Of a DNA stretch of 64,000 nucleotides, positions 28,102 through 39,926 are shown piece after piece. Below the pieces are notes generated by a model. It saw only the letters and a program-made list of their open reading frames with translations, did no database searches and was not told the origin of the DNA. The DNA is from Trametes villosa. Taxonomy: Eukaryota > Basidiomycota > Agaricomycetes > Polyporales > Polyporaceae. The position numbers and the translations under genes were made by a program. How positions within the stretch are numbered: position 1 is the stretch's first letter; the number at the start of each line of letters is the position of its first letter. The DNA lies in NCBI GenBank assembly GCA_002964805.2, contig PUDQ02000013.1:159869-223868 (forward strand), given 5' to 3'.

Positions 28102-31100
28102 ATGGAGTCCCTTCTGACGGCGCTGAGGGTGGCCAAGACCGTTTCAACCGAGATTCCCGTTCCCGGGCTGAGCACCGCGCTCGAGCTCGCTCTCGCCATC
28201 GCCGAGAAGGTCAAGGTATGCTCGTAGAAACTATGCTCACAGATATGCGGGCCTCATAACGGCTCGATCATCAGGATATCAAAGACACTCGAGATGCCTG
28301 TCGATCACTCGCCGAACGAGCCGCTCGCTTCTCTCTTGGAATCTATGACCACCTGAAGGATTGCAACAGCGACGGCCGATCAGTCGCGACGAGGGAGCGC
28401 GTTGAGCTACTGATCTTGTATGTATCCATTCTTTTGCTCGACCATGCTTGACGACGACTTATTCCTACGGCCCGCAGGACACTCCGCGACATCGAGAACT
28501 TCATGAGACGCCGTAGCAAGATGCGACTCCGGGAAGTTTTTGGGCGGCGCGGAAAGATCGACGAGGAGGTTCGGAAACTCGGCGTTCAGCTCGAAGATGC
28601 GATTAAACTCTTCGAGGTAAATCCGTCGGCCGCGAATGTACTTCCGATCGGCTACCACCATCTTGCTCAGATGCAGACCGGAATCAACATCGAGCAGACG
28701 GTCGTGAGCATGGACGTCCGTCTTACCAAGCACGTCGAAGATACTACCCATTTCCGGGAGGTGCTCATCGGAGCCACGCAAAACCTTGACAGCCGGGTTC
28801 TCGGCCTGGCAAAGCGCCTGGACAGCAGCGCGACCTTCGATGGCATTGTAAGAACACTATCCGCGGCGTGTCATCTGAATCTGATAGACAGCCTAAAGTT
28901 TCGGTTGTTTGCTCAAGAGAACCTCTGCATTCTAGAACCTATCTATGACACCAAGCCCCAAACTTCTCAACCCCCCACCGGTTACGCAGTCGTGAGACAG
29001 CAACCGCGACCTGTATCTCGTTACCGTGCAGTCGTGGAAGCTGCCGGTGAGCTATCGGGCACGCGGGTCGTCGTGTACACTTACCCCCGGCAAGATGATC
29101 GTCGGTTTGCGGAGACCATCAAGATCGCCCGGCAAGCGCAGTAAGGGCAGAGGTCTTGTTGTTTTGGGGGTGACTCTGAACCCGAGCTGTTCAGTAGTCC
29201 GTACCTTCTGACGGCGTTGGGATACTCCCGCCCAGGAGAAGATTCAGCTGCAGCTCCGTTCATTGTCACCAAAGGTACGTCTCCAGGGACCCGGGCCATC
29301 GGTACCTCGTGCCCATCCCTGAATTACCTGGCTACAGACTATACACCTATCATGGACTACGCAAACTCATTGGACGGGGTCAGCAAGCTACGGTTCGCGA
29401 TACAGGTGGTGCGTATCTTGCACACGCGTTCTGCGTCTCGACTACTGACTTGAGAATTCAGATGGCAGACTTAAGTGTATGTTACCATAGCTGGGACACG
29501 CCCCACTCAATGACGAAGATTCTCATGTTGGATTTATTCGCAGGACGCCGTTGACCACCTCGACAGGCATGGCCTGAGCCGACTTCTGGATGCGAGATTC
29601 TACTACTGGTTGGTAAGAAGGCCGCCCAATACTTCTGCACACATGTATTCTTGATAAATCGCTCATGTATGCTTAGGATGATTCTAATTTCAAAATCAAA
29701 CGGGACGAAATTGTATGGGATCATCGACATGGCGGCCGTTTCAAGTGGGCTGCAGCCCCTGTGTCTCGCGCCTCGGAGCAGGGTGACGATGAGGTGAGTC
29801 CTGCCCGCCCCTCTGCATTCACACTTTGCAACGTGATAGCGCATAGCGGGGGAGAGTGTTCATCCCCGCCGCCCGGGCGAACAGAGTGACTCAACGCAGT
29901 ACTGTATTCTGCTCGTTAGTATAGCTAAGCACCGATGCTGAGGGTTGTGCAGATCTCTATGCCGCCTATGCAAGTGCTAATTCCGGCGTCCTGGCGCGCA
30001 ATTGGTTCATTCAAGCCCTATCTCCGCTCGAAAGCGGCCGGGAATTCCTTTCCAGTACCTTCGGATGGGATCTGTGGGCACACGCCCTACGTCAACCCCA
30101 GTACCCGCTTGGAACGTGGGTCACATGTAGTGCTGCCGATTCTTCGCCTTGGCTCGCCTTGTCTGCGCGGGATGCCGAGCTACAGGAGACGGAGGCATTC
30201 AACTCGCGTCTATACGCTCTGCCGTGGCAATGTAGCGGAAAGTCACATCCCTCCGCGGAGTCAGAGACCATGACAGAAGACGAAGGCGAGCACACCCTGT
30301 TGGAGAAGATGCGCGCGGCTCGTCTGTTGGATGTTCCCGCCTGTGATATTAGCGAGATGTGCATCGATGTCACCGTGGGCGCGAGCGGGACGAGGTGGAA
30401 GAGGTGAGGGCAACGTCTTTCCTACTGAATGGTTGTTCGATAAACACTAAACTCTGTTGCACAGGTATCAGGTGTCTTGCGTTCCCACTAGCAAGACGCT
30501 CCAATTTTATCAATATCGACGGGTGCGAGATAGTTCCGACAATATCTCGAGGCTCGTCCATTCGGCGCCAGATCTGTCTACAGCGTCTCCCAATGAAATC
30601 GGCATCGGTACGCCTATTCTGTCATTCTGCATGTCTTTCCCTCATCCCAAATGTCAAGCTACCGAGCTACGGTACTACACGGAGACCACCGCATGCATTG
30701 CCCCCCACGCTGCGCGCCAGGTGTCGCCCCCGTTATGGTTTTTTCTCTACAACCAGGACGACCGCGACGACAGCACTGCTCATGACCCATCCATCCCGTT
30801 CGGATTCTGGTCGTTGGGGAAGGACCCCACGTCTATCCCAGAAGACGTCTTCTTCGATCCGACCTGGCGGTTTGAACACATCTACGATGGCGATAAAGCT
30901 CCGCTATCGACGTGGACGCAGACAATCGGAGATCTCACGTTCATCACCCAGACGACGTACGCGCTGGTTTGACTTCGGCCTCTTGCTTCGGGTAGCGTGC
31001 TGACAACATGTGCTCACTGTACTAGAATGTACACTCACCTCAAGGATCTGAACAACGATGATCTGCTGGCTTTTAAGATACTCCAGGAGGAACACAAAAC

Positions 31101-31339
31101 CGTCTGCGACTGGTACTATGCGAACGGTTACTTACAATTCTATATATTTGACATCTCATCCTGACTGCAGCAGTGGCCGGGGACGCTCTGGAGAGGAATC
31201 CGGTGACGATGAATGTGCAGCCATCACCCCGTGGACGGACACGGAAGGCGAGCAGTCAGACGAGGAGTACTACGATGCCGACGAGTACCATAGAGAGCAA
31301 GAGGGCGATCCGGGATTGGCGGACGGACCATCGGCCTGA
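28102..31339 (+). CDS. MLKL/HeLo-like N-terminal domain protein with degenerate kinase region, family copy 1
   Basis: Fourteen exons give an uninterrupted 790-aa product: 28102-28215, 28275-28417, 28478-28616, 28671-28847, 28899-29140, 29195-29274, 29338-29405, 29462-29476 (15-nt micro-exon), 29544-29612, 29677-29793, 29943-30403, 30465-30956, 31026-31112, 31171-31339. Residues 1-~190 form a helical bundle (AKTVSTEIPVPGLSTALELA, RSLAERAARFSLGIYDHL, TLRDIENFMRRRSKMRL, EVRKLGVQLEDAIKLFE) of the kind I associate with the MLKL/HeLo N-terminal domain. Residues ~238-345 resemble a kinase N-lobe: GELSGTRVVVYTYP, FAETIKIARQAH, LGYS, APFIV. The catalytic Lys position is Tyr/Thr, and no HRD or DFG is found. 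Residues ~390-705 are uncharacterised (VLARNW, QYPLGTWV, PPLWFFLY, FGFWSL). The tail is acidic (SDEEYYDADEYH). Inferred role: membrane-directed cell-death or nonself signalling, untested. Confidence 0.72.
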
Positions 31340-34300
31340 TAAGACGGCGAGGCTGCCACAGCCCGGCGGACTACGAGTACGACTTTCGTCCATCTCACCA
31401 TGGCGCATGACACCGCTTTGCTTACGACTCGCGCTACCAGACTTCTCACTGAAGGGCATCTACGCCAGATCCACGTCCACGCTGACTGGCCCGTTCCATC
31501 CGGAGTCTAGACGGTCACCCACCAGTTTGTACGCCGTATCATGATGTATCTCTGTACTCGTTCGATTTCTACCGCCCGACTTGTATGACCCCCCTCTCTA
31601 CAGCTTGCTTGGCGAATCACACGTAAGCATGACCGTCGTGCCTTCATAGTGAGGGTGCACCTCGCGCGTCGTGCGAACGCAAGGACGCCGTACCGCGCCC
31701 TTTAACCGTCCATGCAGCAGGAGCGCGCGACCCCGTAAGACAAGTCTTGCGAATAGCGGGATCTGTCCTGCCGATGGCTGCAAAGATTTAGAGGTCCCTG
31801 TTCACGCGTACCACAACCCTCTCGAGCTCAACGCATTAATTATACGTGGCGTACATCACGGACATATGTATGAAGCAACATGATTGGTCGTTGCCTTTTG
31901 TTCCCGCTGTTTCCACTCGTGAACGCATCAGAGTTTGAGGTGCATTCTCCAGGTATCCGGAACCTTCCACCGTGGCTGACAGCATCTTCGTGCTATGCAG
32001 GGGACGCACGTCCGGCGTACGCGTTCGTTGTGAATGACCCTGTCCCGCTCGATGTTAACCGCGAATGTCAGGCATAAAGCGTTCAGGCAACTGTACACTC
32101 ACAATGCAGACGTTAGCATGAGTACATGCGGCGCACAAGATACGTACCGAAGGGAACGAGTTTAGCACGATTTATGGAGTAGTTTACCTAACGCGCTCGA
32201 GACTCGTCGAAGCCGACCGCGAGCACCGCAGCGACTACCTTGCGACGCTCCGGAGGAATTTTCGCGTGTGCGCATACGGTCGCAAAGTCGTTCTCGCAGA
32301 GGGCTCTTGCCAATCTTGCTCGCAGCATTGTACCCGAGCAGGTCTGTGCCCGGTGGACCTGCTCGCGTAATGAGCGGGGAACAACGCTGGAAGTGGGCGG
32401 GCACGTACTGAGTATTGTTGCGGCACCTGGCTCTTGGACTATGCGGTACGCACGGGCGAGCGACTGAGCATATGCGAGCTGTATCCGTCTCTATCTCCCC
32501 GATGTATGAGGAGCGCGGTGAGCGCGCCAGGCTCTAGCCGTGAGCTGAGGGCGCGTCACTGCCCGCACGCCCGGTCTCTACGACCACGGAGCAGTGGACC
32601 GGGACGTCTCAAGCTATTGTTCGCGGATCATCAATCTTTGAAGCCTCGTACACGTAAAGTTCGAGCGGTGAGATTGAGACATGGAAGTGCACTGGCAGCA
32701 GCTCGCGAGCAGTGGTGTACCGCATGGCTGCGCCGGGTATCGCCAGCCACCTATAAGTACTTGACTGCTCCGCATCGATTCCGTACGTGCACGCCGCATA
32801 AGTTACGGCGCAATCGAGTCCCTAGGGGCCGTACAAGGATGGTGTGAGTACTACGAATACATTTGTTGGGACATACAGGCTTGCCTCACGTCCAGTGCTT
32901 ATCGTTTCGCATCCCTACAAGCGCGTCGCTGAGAAATTGATGAGCACCGGTGAGGGGGAGGCACTATCGCCAATGGAGGTGCATCGGGTTGATATTCTCC
33001 GTGGTGGAAGCAATGTGGCCCGCGAGAGGAGAGAGCTGAGAGGCTTGAAAGGACGGCCTGAGTGGCCTGGTGGCGCTGGCCAGGACGCGGTCGACGGAAG
33101 CGCCCGCGTGCTCCGCAACTTTCTTCTTCCTCCCATGTACCGGAACTCGCGACCATCGTCTCAACGCTCTGTTCAGACACACGCCCAGGCTCAGAGCGCG
33201 TTTCTCCTAGGATCCTCACTCACCTGGGCTAGGACTATGTCTGGAGCAAAATGACTTGCGCTAAATTCGTTATCTTTGCTTAGCGCCGTCTGCAACCTCG
33301 GGAGCGCATCCTCGCTCGCTGCAGTCCCTGACTTTCGCCTCTCTCCCCTCAGGCAGCCTATCCCAGACATGCATGGGTAGTTAGACTGCTCCTCGCTTGC
33401 CTCCAGTTTCGTCGGTGCGGCTCGGGAGCTGCGCCGCTGCGGTCCACCTCACATCTCCCTCGCGGGCACTTCGCTTTCTCGTGCTCAATGTACCCCTTCC
33501 CCTGTTACCGCTCAAGCATCGCTTCCTCTGGAACACCGCGCTCTATCGCAGACGACACGGCTTCTTTGCGCCAAGCCTCTGCCGGTCCCTCGTACAATGC
33601 CAATTCCTCGCCCGCCCGTCATGGGCTCACTCCGCAACGGATGGATCACGGAAGCAGGTTGTGATACTATGCGGCCTCTTCACCGATGCAAGGGAGCCAG
33701 TACGCTGTTCATGGCAAAATGCCGGCTTGCAACGTCTCCGACGTCACTCGTATCGGAGAACTCCCACATTGGTGCGCTACGACGTCCGTGCATGAATAGC
33801 GCGCCCCGCAACGCCGGAAGAGGTCAGCAGATGCCTCCATCACCCGCAGATACGTTTACTCCTACTTACCTCGACAGCCTATGTTTCGCGAATCGCAAGC
33901 CACGTCCCTTCAGTACTCGTCGACATAGCCGTTCAGTCGACTCGTTTGTCTTGTACGTCGAACGCACCGGCATAGTGGGATGGAATCCTCCCAGCTAGAC
34001 GATGCGGGGAGTCCAGTGGCGACTCTATGGTGGCGAGTCGGGCGAGTGCAGAGCACCCAAGCCCACATCAAGACCCCCCGCCCGTCTGCATGCGTGGGCC
34101 TTCGAAGTGGGTAGCATAGAGGCGGTAGGATATCGAGGTACGTTTCTCCCCATGTCTTCTGTTCTCCCTGTGCGATGGCGGACTGCGTAGGATTTTCCCC
34201 AGAATATATCTCCCCACCTTTCTTCGCCCCCGCTCCCGAGACCATCGTTCAATAGTCAACCCGTACACCGGGTTGCCAAATATGAGGCTGCAACGAGCGT

Positions 34301-35339
34301 GGGACGCGCGGGTTTCCCGGCCATGTTCTGAATGCACAGCGCGGGTCTGCCACGGCGCATGCATCGTGATAGCTTCCTGCCTGTCCGGCGTACGCGCCTC
34401 GAACACCAACTCCCGGCCCTGCGCTAGGTACGAGAGAAATGTGAACCACGCACGCTGATACTCCGTCGACCTCTGCGCGTTCTAGGTGTATGCCGAATAG
34501 CGCGTTTCCTAGAGGAGGTTCACCTGTGCTGGATACGCGCGCACGCGGCCGCCGCGCACGGACTGCAACAGCGAAGACCTCGCGCGAGAGATATCTCACC
34601 CTTACCTCTGGCCATCCCCGTCGCGGTTTGCAAGATGTACATGGACACCCGTCAACGCCGCTTGCCGGTCTCATCCGGCAATACGGCACTGTGCAGAGCT
34701 CTCGAACGGGAGATGGAGCAGCGCCCCGCCACGAGGAGATGCCGCGCTTGCCGGTGGGCTGCACTCGAGGAGGACAAGTCCAGTCGACTGGCTGTGGCTG
34801 GGATGTTGTGCGCTTGGCCGGGGACCGACCAGGAGATCATACGCTGCCTGTACTAGTCTCAACTCAACTGACCAAGGCGTCGCGCCCCGGGGCGCTGTGG
34901 TTGGCCTCAAAGGGCAGGACTCCGGGCCATCGCTCAACGTCGCGGATATCTGTCCTCCCGGAGCCGGCTTGTTGACCGCCCCGACCAGCCGGCGCACTGA
35001 AGGTGCATCCTTTCGCCCGTTTTTGTGCACATCCGGGTCAGCACAGCGCAATCATGGACGAGCGTTCTAACCACCGCACGCACCGCGCCGTCTCGTGCAC
35101 CTTAGGCTGTATATTTCGGCCCTGGATCGGCTTGTAGCTGAAGGTGGATGGTGAGCAACCGACTCCAATGCGACGGTGGACGCCTTCGCTGCACAGATGT
35201 CTAACCTGGCGATATATCCCACACAATGAATACCGGCACACGTACACAACCGGATCGCAGGCTTACAACGAGCCGTACGACTGCGTCTAGGCACACTTCG
35301 CGTTTTGGCCACACTGTAAGTCCTTCATAGGGTTACCTG
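31340..35339. other. Family 3' flank, then unique sequence without a recognised gene
   Basis: Up to about 32030 this is the 3' flank shared with copy 4 (57628-58322), including AACGCATTAATTATACGTGG and the ATGTATGAAGCAACATG region. From 32030 to 35339 the sequence is unique in the window. Open frames such as + 33397-33795 and - 34249-34764 overlap others and match nothing I recognise. Confidence 0.45.
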
Positions 35340-37690
35340 TATGTTGCCGCTGACGCGATGTAGCCTGCAGCTGTTGGTCTTTCTCGAGTACGCGCTCGAC
35401 CTACTGTCGTACGTGCACCCCGCGATGCTCCCGACGTTCGTCCGCGGACACGACCTCGCTGGCGGGAGGCTGCAGACGTCACTCGTGCAGGCGATGCACC
35501 CGAGGACGCCCTCTAGGGCAACTTGGAAGCGTCTGTGTGCGCAAGGTTGCGACGAGCGCGCCCGTCCATCCTCTGCTCGCACGCCGGTACGGTGGATTCC
35601 TGAGGAAGACGGCGTGGAAGGAGAATCCCGGTGCGATCCTAGCGAAGATCGGAGGCAAGGTTGTGGAGGGCGACCCCGGGAGTGACGTGGACGACGATGA
35701 GCGGTACGATGGTGGGTGGTGAGCCGGGCGAGAATGGGTGAAAGATTAGGCGCAGAAAGTAAGCCTTTCTGTTATCTATGCGTATCTCGACTAACCGTCT
35801 GCCCTGGAAGCGGTTCAATGGTGCCGAAATGGCTGTTGACAGCGAAGAGGGTGACGAAAAGGAGCACGCGGACGACCCGATATCGGAAGACGCGTCAGAG
35901 TACCTGCAGAAGAAGAAGCGCAAGTTGAAGATAGAGTTCGCAGCGCTCACAGACGAGGCAGCCGCGCTCGACGAGCTAAACTAGACCCAGCACTTGCAGT
36001 CGAAGCGATTCCAGCTGGACGCGCTCAAGCTCGTCAGGGTCATCGAGGAAGCCAGACGATGCAGTAGAGGTGCGCGTCGACGACGAAGCGCCAGGTGTTC
36101 AAGCTGGGAGACGGACGGGTGCGGCGGCACACGTCAGATCCGAGCTTGAGCGTGCGCTTGCGCCGGAGTACTGTTTCAGAACCACGAGCGCAAAGCGCAG
36201 AGCGACCGCAACGCAGAAATTACGAGTGTGCGTTTGACTGGTCTTTTTCTTTGCGTCGTTATGCTAACGAACGTGCAGAGCCGCTCTCACGACATTGTTG
36301 GCGGCGCGACCTTGCGCTGCCAGTGGTAAGCCGGTGTCTCGGGTATGTCTGCGCTTGCTAGACGAGCGTCGATGCTGGCGTGCTCTGCAGCTACCTAATC
36401 AAGAACCCGTTGCGCCGCGCGTTCTCCAAGAAGCCCCTCCCTACCTCGTAGTTGCTTGCGCTGCAGACAGCGAGGGACTCGGATGCGATGGACTCGAACG
36501 CGAAGTATCACCACGCGGAGCCGGACGCGGACGCGGCGCCGTCGAAATCCGTGGCTTCGTGGCAAGGCGCAGCGACCCAGGATACGGGCGACGCGTTCGC
36601 GCTGAGCCAACCGCTGTTTGTCGCCGGCCATATCGCGATGAAGTAGATCGTCGTCCTCGCGCTCGTCGAGCGGAAGCGGAAGTGGTAGAAGCATGAGAAG
36701 AAGCGCTGTTCGCTTTCAGTCTGGCAGCAGTGTTCTATGCCTGATCTGGTGTGTGCAGCTGCGAAGAGTGGCGGGGCCGGCGCGCAGGAGACGAATGAGC
36801 AGGGGGCGCTCGATTGTGTCGCGGGCACTGCGGACGACTAGGAGCGGTCGAGACGGCGAAGTACGCCGAGGACGAGGACGAACGAATCTTAGGCCTCGCG
36901 AAGCTGTTCTTTGCCGAGCTCTAGACGAAGAACAGCGCGATCTACAACAACTTGCCCGATGGTGCGTCTGCCCTGCCATGGCTGTCTACTGGCATGCTAA
37001 CATAAGTGCTGTAGTGTTCAGCCACTTGTCTGTCGGAGCTCAGGCGATCGACGAGGACGCGTTCCAGAGCACGATGAAGTACATCTTCACCTTTATCGAG
37101 AAGGTACGCACCCCTCCACGCGTCTGCCCACAGCATCTAACATCGTCCCCCTACAGGAGAAGCAAGCGGAGAACATTGTGGAGAAGCTATGCCAGCGCTT
37201 CCGGCTGTCGGACGAGCCACGGCAGTGGCGCGACATCGCGTTCTGCCTCTCGCTGCTGCCGTTCAAGTCGGAGCGGTCCGTGCAGAAGCTGATCGAGGGC
37301 CTGCAGGTCTACCGCGACAAGCTGCACGAGGAGACGGTGTATGCGCGCTTCCAGGAGATCCTGACGAAGGCGCGCTCGAACAAGTCCGCGAATAAGCCGG
37401 ACGCGGAGCTGCAGGAGTTCGAGAATGTGGGTCGCGCGATTCGGAGCTGGTGTGTCTGTGCATGCATGCTGACACGCTGTGGTAGATACTGGCGGAGCAC
37501 CGCAGGCAGGGCGCGGAAGACCAGGACTTCGAGAAGCGCGTCGAGGGCAGGAAGGCGATTGCGAAGAAGCGAGCTATCCGGCGGGGTGAGTGCGTCCGGT
37601 GGCTACACCCTCGAGGTCTCGGCCTGACTCCTGCCAATAGCGGCGCGCAAGAAGCCAGCGGCCCTCAATGTGGCCGATGAGTCTGAGTAG
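35340..37690 (+). pseudogene. CND1: Condensin complex subunit 1 (CND1/YCS4/CAP-D2-like), decayed copy
   Basis: HEAT-repeat condensin subunit; the true gene is normally single copy and essential for chromosome compaction. Recognisable pieces in order: RRYGGFLRKTAWKENPGAIL near 35590; KKKRKLKIEFAALTDEAAAL then a stop, then SKRFQLDALKLV near 35910-36040; RAFSKKPLPTS and a LALQTARDSDAMDSNAKYHH-like stretch near 36420-36510; LFVAGHIAMK-stop-IVVLALVER near 36610; ERILGLAKLFFAEL-stop-TKNSAIYNNLPD near 36880-36960. The last exons are clean: 37015-37103 (HLSVGAQAIDEDAFQ), 37157-37426 (EKLCQRFRLSDEPRQWRDIA), 37486-37585 and 37641-37690, ending ALNVADESE. At least five nonsense codons in the 5' half and missing N-terminal sequence rule out a full-length product. 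A 3' transcript cannot be excluded. Confidence 0.85.
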
Positions 37691-39784
37691 ACCTTTCCTC
37701 GTTCGGATCTGTTATCCTTGCTACGGTGTTTTTCAGGCTTGCGCGGGCTGTATTCTCGCTTGTATACCAGTATATTGTAGTACATTATCGACTGTATAAC
37801 ACCATAGGGATACTCAGATATTAAACCGCTATAGTCCAGAAGTTTTATGAAGTAGATACCCACCTCGGGGATGCACCAAGGGGAGAGCGCCGACACGCCT
37901 CTTCTTGTTCTGCAGTACCCGAGAAGGGCGACGTCGTGCCGCGCCCATGAACGCGCCGCACCCTCCGAGATGTCTGGTCCCCATCCACAGTTTCCGTCGC
38001 GCAGCTCGTCAGAGATCATTCGCGCGCCGGCACGCCAAGGCTCGTCGTCGGGCATCCACGGCACCCACACTCACCCATGTCGTTGAGTCGATGTCGCGCT
38101 CCGGCGAGACTGAAGGATGGACCTCCGTATCAGCCTGCCTGACCCACGAAACAGCGATCGTAACCCGAAGACCCTCCAGGGGCTTCAGGAGCTGGAAGTT
38201 TCGGCTTGAGCGGGGAAGCCTACACGTTGCATGAGCCATCTGTGAGATGACGGGCGTGCGCACCTCGGCCGCTTACTTACTCGCCCAAGCATGCATGGCC
38301 GGGTTTGCGTGCTGTTGGAGGTGCCGTGTGCCGCGAACTGGGCGACTGCGGATGCGGAATGCGTGAGGTGCTGACGATATGATAGGGCGGGGCGCGTCAA
38401 AACCGCCTGAGAACACACGGATCTCGAGGCGTACGCCGTCGCGGATGGACGTGCTGATATCGCCCGTGCTTTATCGTAGCGGGGGAGTCGTCATCACGCC
38501 GTCGGAGACGTCACACACCTCGGTGTCCAGGTGATACCTCGTGGGCCCGTGTTGCGAGCTGAGAATCAGAGCCCAACGCCGTGGAACGGGTAGTCGATGG
38601 AGGGCTCGTAACGTTCAGTAGGACTGCTTGTCACATTTCTTGCGTTGTATGCGATGTGTGTAAGCTATCAAAGAAAAGGGAGGGGTGCGTAGGACATGGG
38701 CGCTCACCGGTGTGTCCATGAAACTACGTGGCGAGCGCGCGTCGGAACGTGGACGTCATTGCTAAGCGTGTGGAGGACCTATCTGGCAGAGTGTGAGCGT
38801 GGTCGCGCGAGGTTTCTTGGGGATAGGCACGGAGATGTACATGGCGGTTGGGCTGGTATATGGCGACCCCCCGCAGAGCGCGTCGCAAACGTGTGCCCAC
38901 GGCGAGTGGTGAATGCGCGTTACGAATGCGCGCAGATGCGCGCCGGAGGCCCGCCACTCGGGCGCGGGTAAGCGATGATATTGGCGGCGGAGCCGCGCGC
39001 CGGAATCCCTTCCCAGAAGTTCCTACCAAGTCGTGCAGGAAGCCGCTAGCAGCGGGAAGCAGGCTTGTGAGCCGCTCTATTCTCATTCGCACCGTCCTCT
39101 GAGAAGTAGCTTATGCTTGTAGTACACAGTCACGATGGAACGAGCAGTTAGCATACTAGCACGACAAATTCGACCTGCCGGAGCCAAACATGCGACGTAC
39201 CGAGCATCGCGTGTGCCGAATGGAAGGGGGCAATCGTGCAAAGTGGGGGTGCATAGGCAGGCGAGCGGGCGCCACGGCACGGTCGAGGATGGGCCCGGAG
39301 TCAATGGTACCGCGACTCGAGAGACCGACGGTGGTGGGGAGCGGACAGACGTCGGACGGTGGCAGTGTTGTGGAGATAGAACGGGCGCCTGCTGCTGACG
39401 CTGTACCGTCCGATCGAACTTGTGGCAGGCTTCCAACGCCTGGGCCACCGGCAGGTCTCTTGAAGGCCCCCTGCCTCATGCCTGCAGGCAGGGCTAATAT
39501 GTCAAGACTCACGAATGTTCACAAACTATGCTCACTCTAGGCTGTGTACCAATCCTGGACAATCTGGTCTTCCTCGGTTGTATGGTAGCGCAGTGCGCAC
39601 TGGCACCCGCAACTGGTTCTCTGGAAGTCCGAATCGCCCAGTCGCGCTATGGGTTGCCAATCATCGAACAGGACGGACGGCCCGCGCCTCGAGGCTTCTC
39701 GTCCACCTATCCCACTGCGCTGATCCTATCCTATGAAAGCTTATACCACAGCCATCGAACGCCCAGGCGCATGCATGTCCACCG
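37691..39784 (+). repeat. Upstream module block of family copy 2 (B, R, A, D)
   Basis: After the CND1 3' end (AT-rich to ~37860) come module B (about 37990-38470, CAGCTCGTCAGAGATCATTC), module R (about 38655-39115, with AGCTATCAAAGAAAAGGGAG, then GTCCATGAAACTACGTGGCG ... GTCGCGCGAGGTTTCTTGGG) and module A (about 39178-39300). Module D is incomplete: GACGTCGGACGGTGGCAGTG is kept, but the GCGATTGGCC/CCAAT part present in copies 1, 3, 4 and 5 is replaced. Confidence 0.6.
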
Positions 39785-39797
39785 GCGCATAATAACC
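39785..39797 (+). promoter_or_regulatory. TATA-like box of family copy 2
   Basis: GCGCATAATAACC, 142 nt before the ATG at 39927, at the position of the box in the other copies. Confidence 0.45.
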
Positions 39798-39926
39798 ACT
39801 GCGGCGGCCTCTTTTACGCCCCACATCCATCGTGTTTCCTCTCGAACCCCGCCTCCAGTTCCCTCCGGAACATCCTGCACCGTCTCTCTCCTGACCTCGT
39901 TAGACGCCAAGGCCTGAACCTCCTCG

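Larger units (their letters stand above)
15974..32030. repeat. Segmental duplication, copy I (carries LINE and MITE)
   Basis: Collinear with 48917-58322 along its whole length once the LINE (16848-23346 plus one target-site copy) and the MITE (16315-16489) are removed. Matching landmarks are 16170/49105 (GCGATTGGCCAGGGCGGGCG), 23360/49605 (TATGTACAGG.CTTATC), 26100/52390, the gene start 28102/54387, and the tail ending around TCCGGCGTACGCGTTCG (32011-32027 and 58305-58321). Homology fades right after. The distance between the copies is about 33 kb, same orientation. Confidence 0.8.

Noticed and set aside
31058..31339. Apparent frameshift in the acidic tail of family copy 1
   Set aside because: A conserved intron (31113-31170) in the same place as in copies 3 and 5 joins the two frames cleanly.
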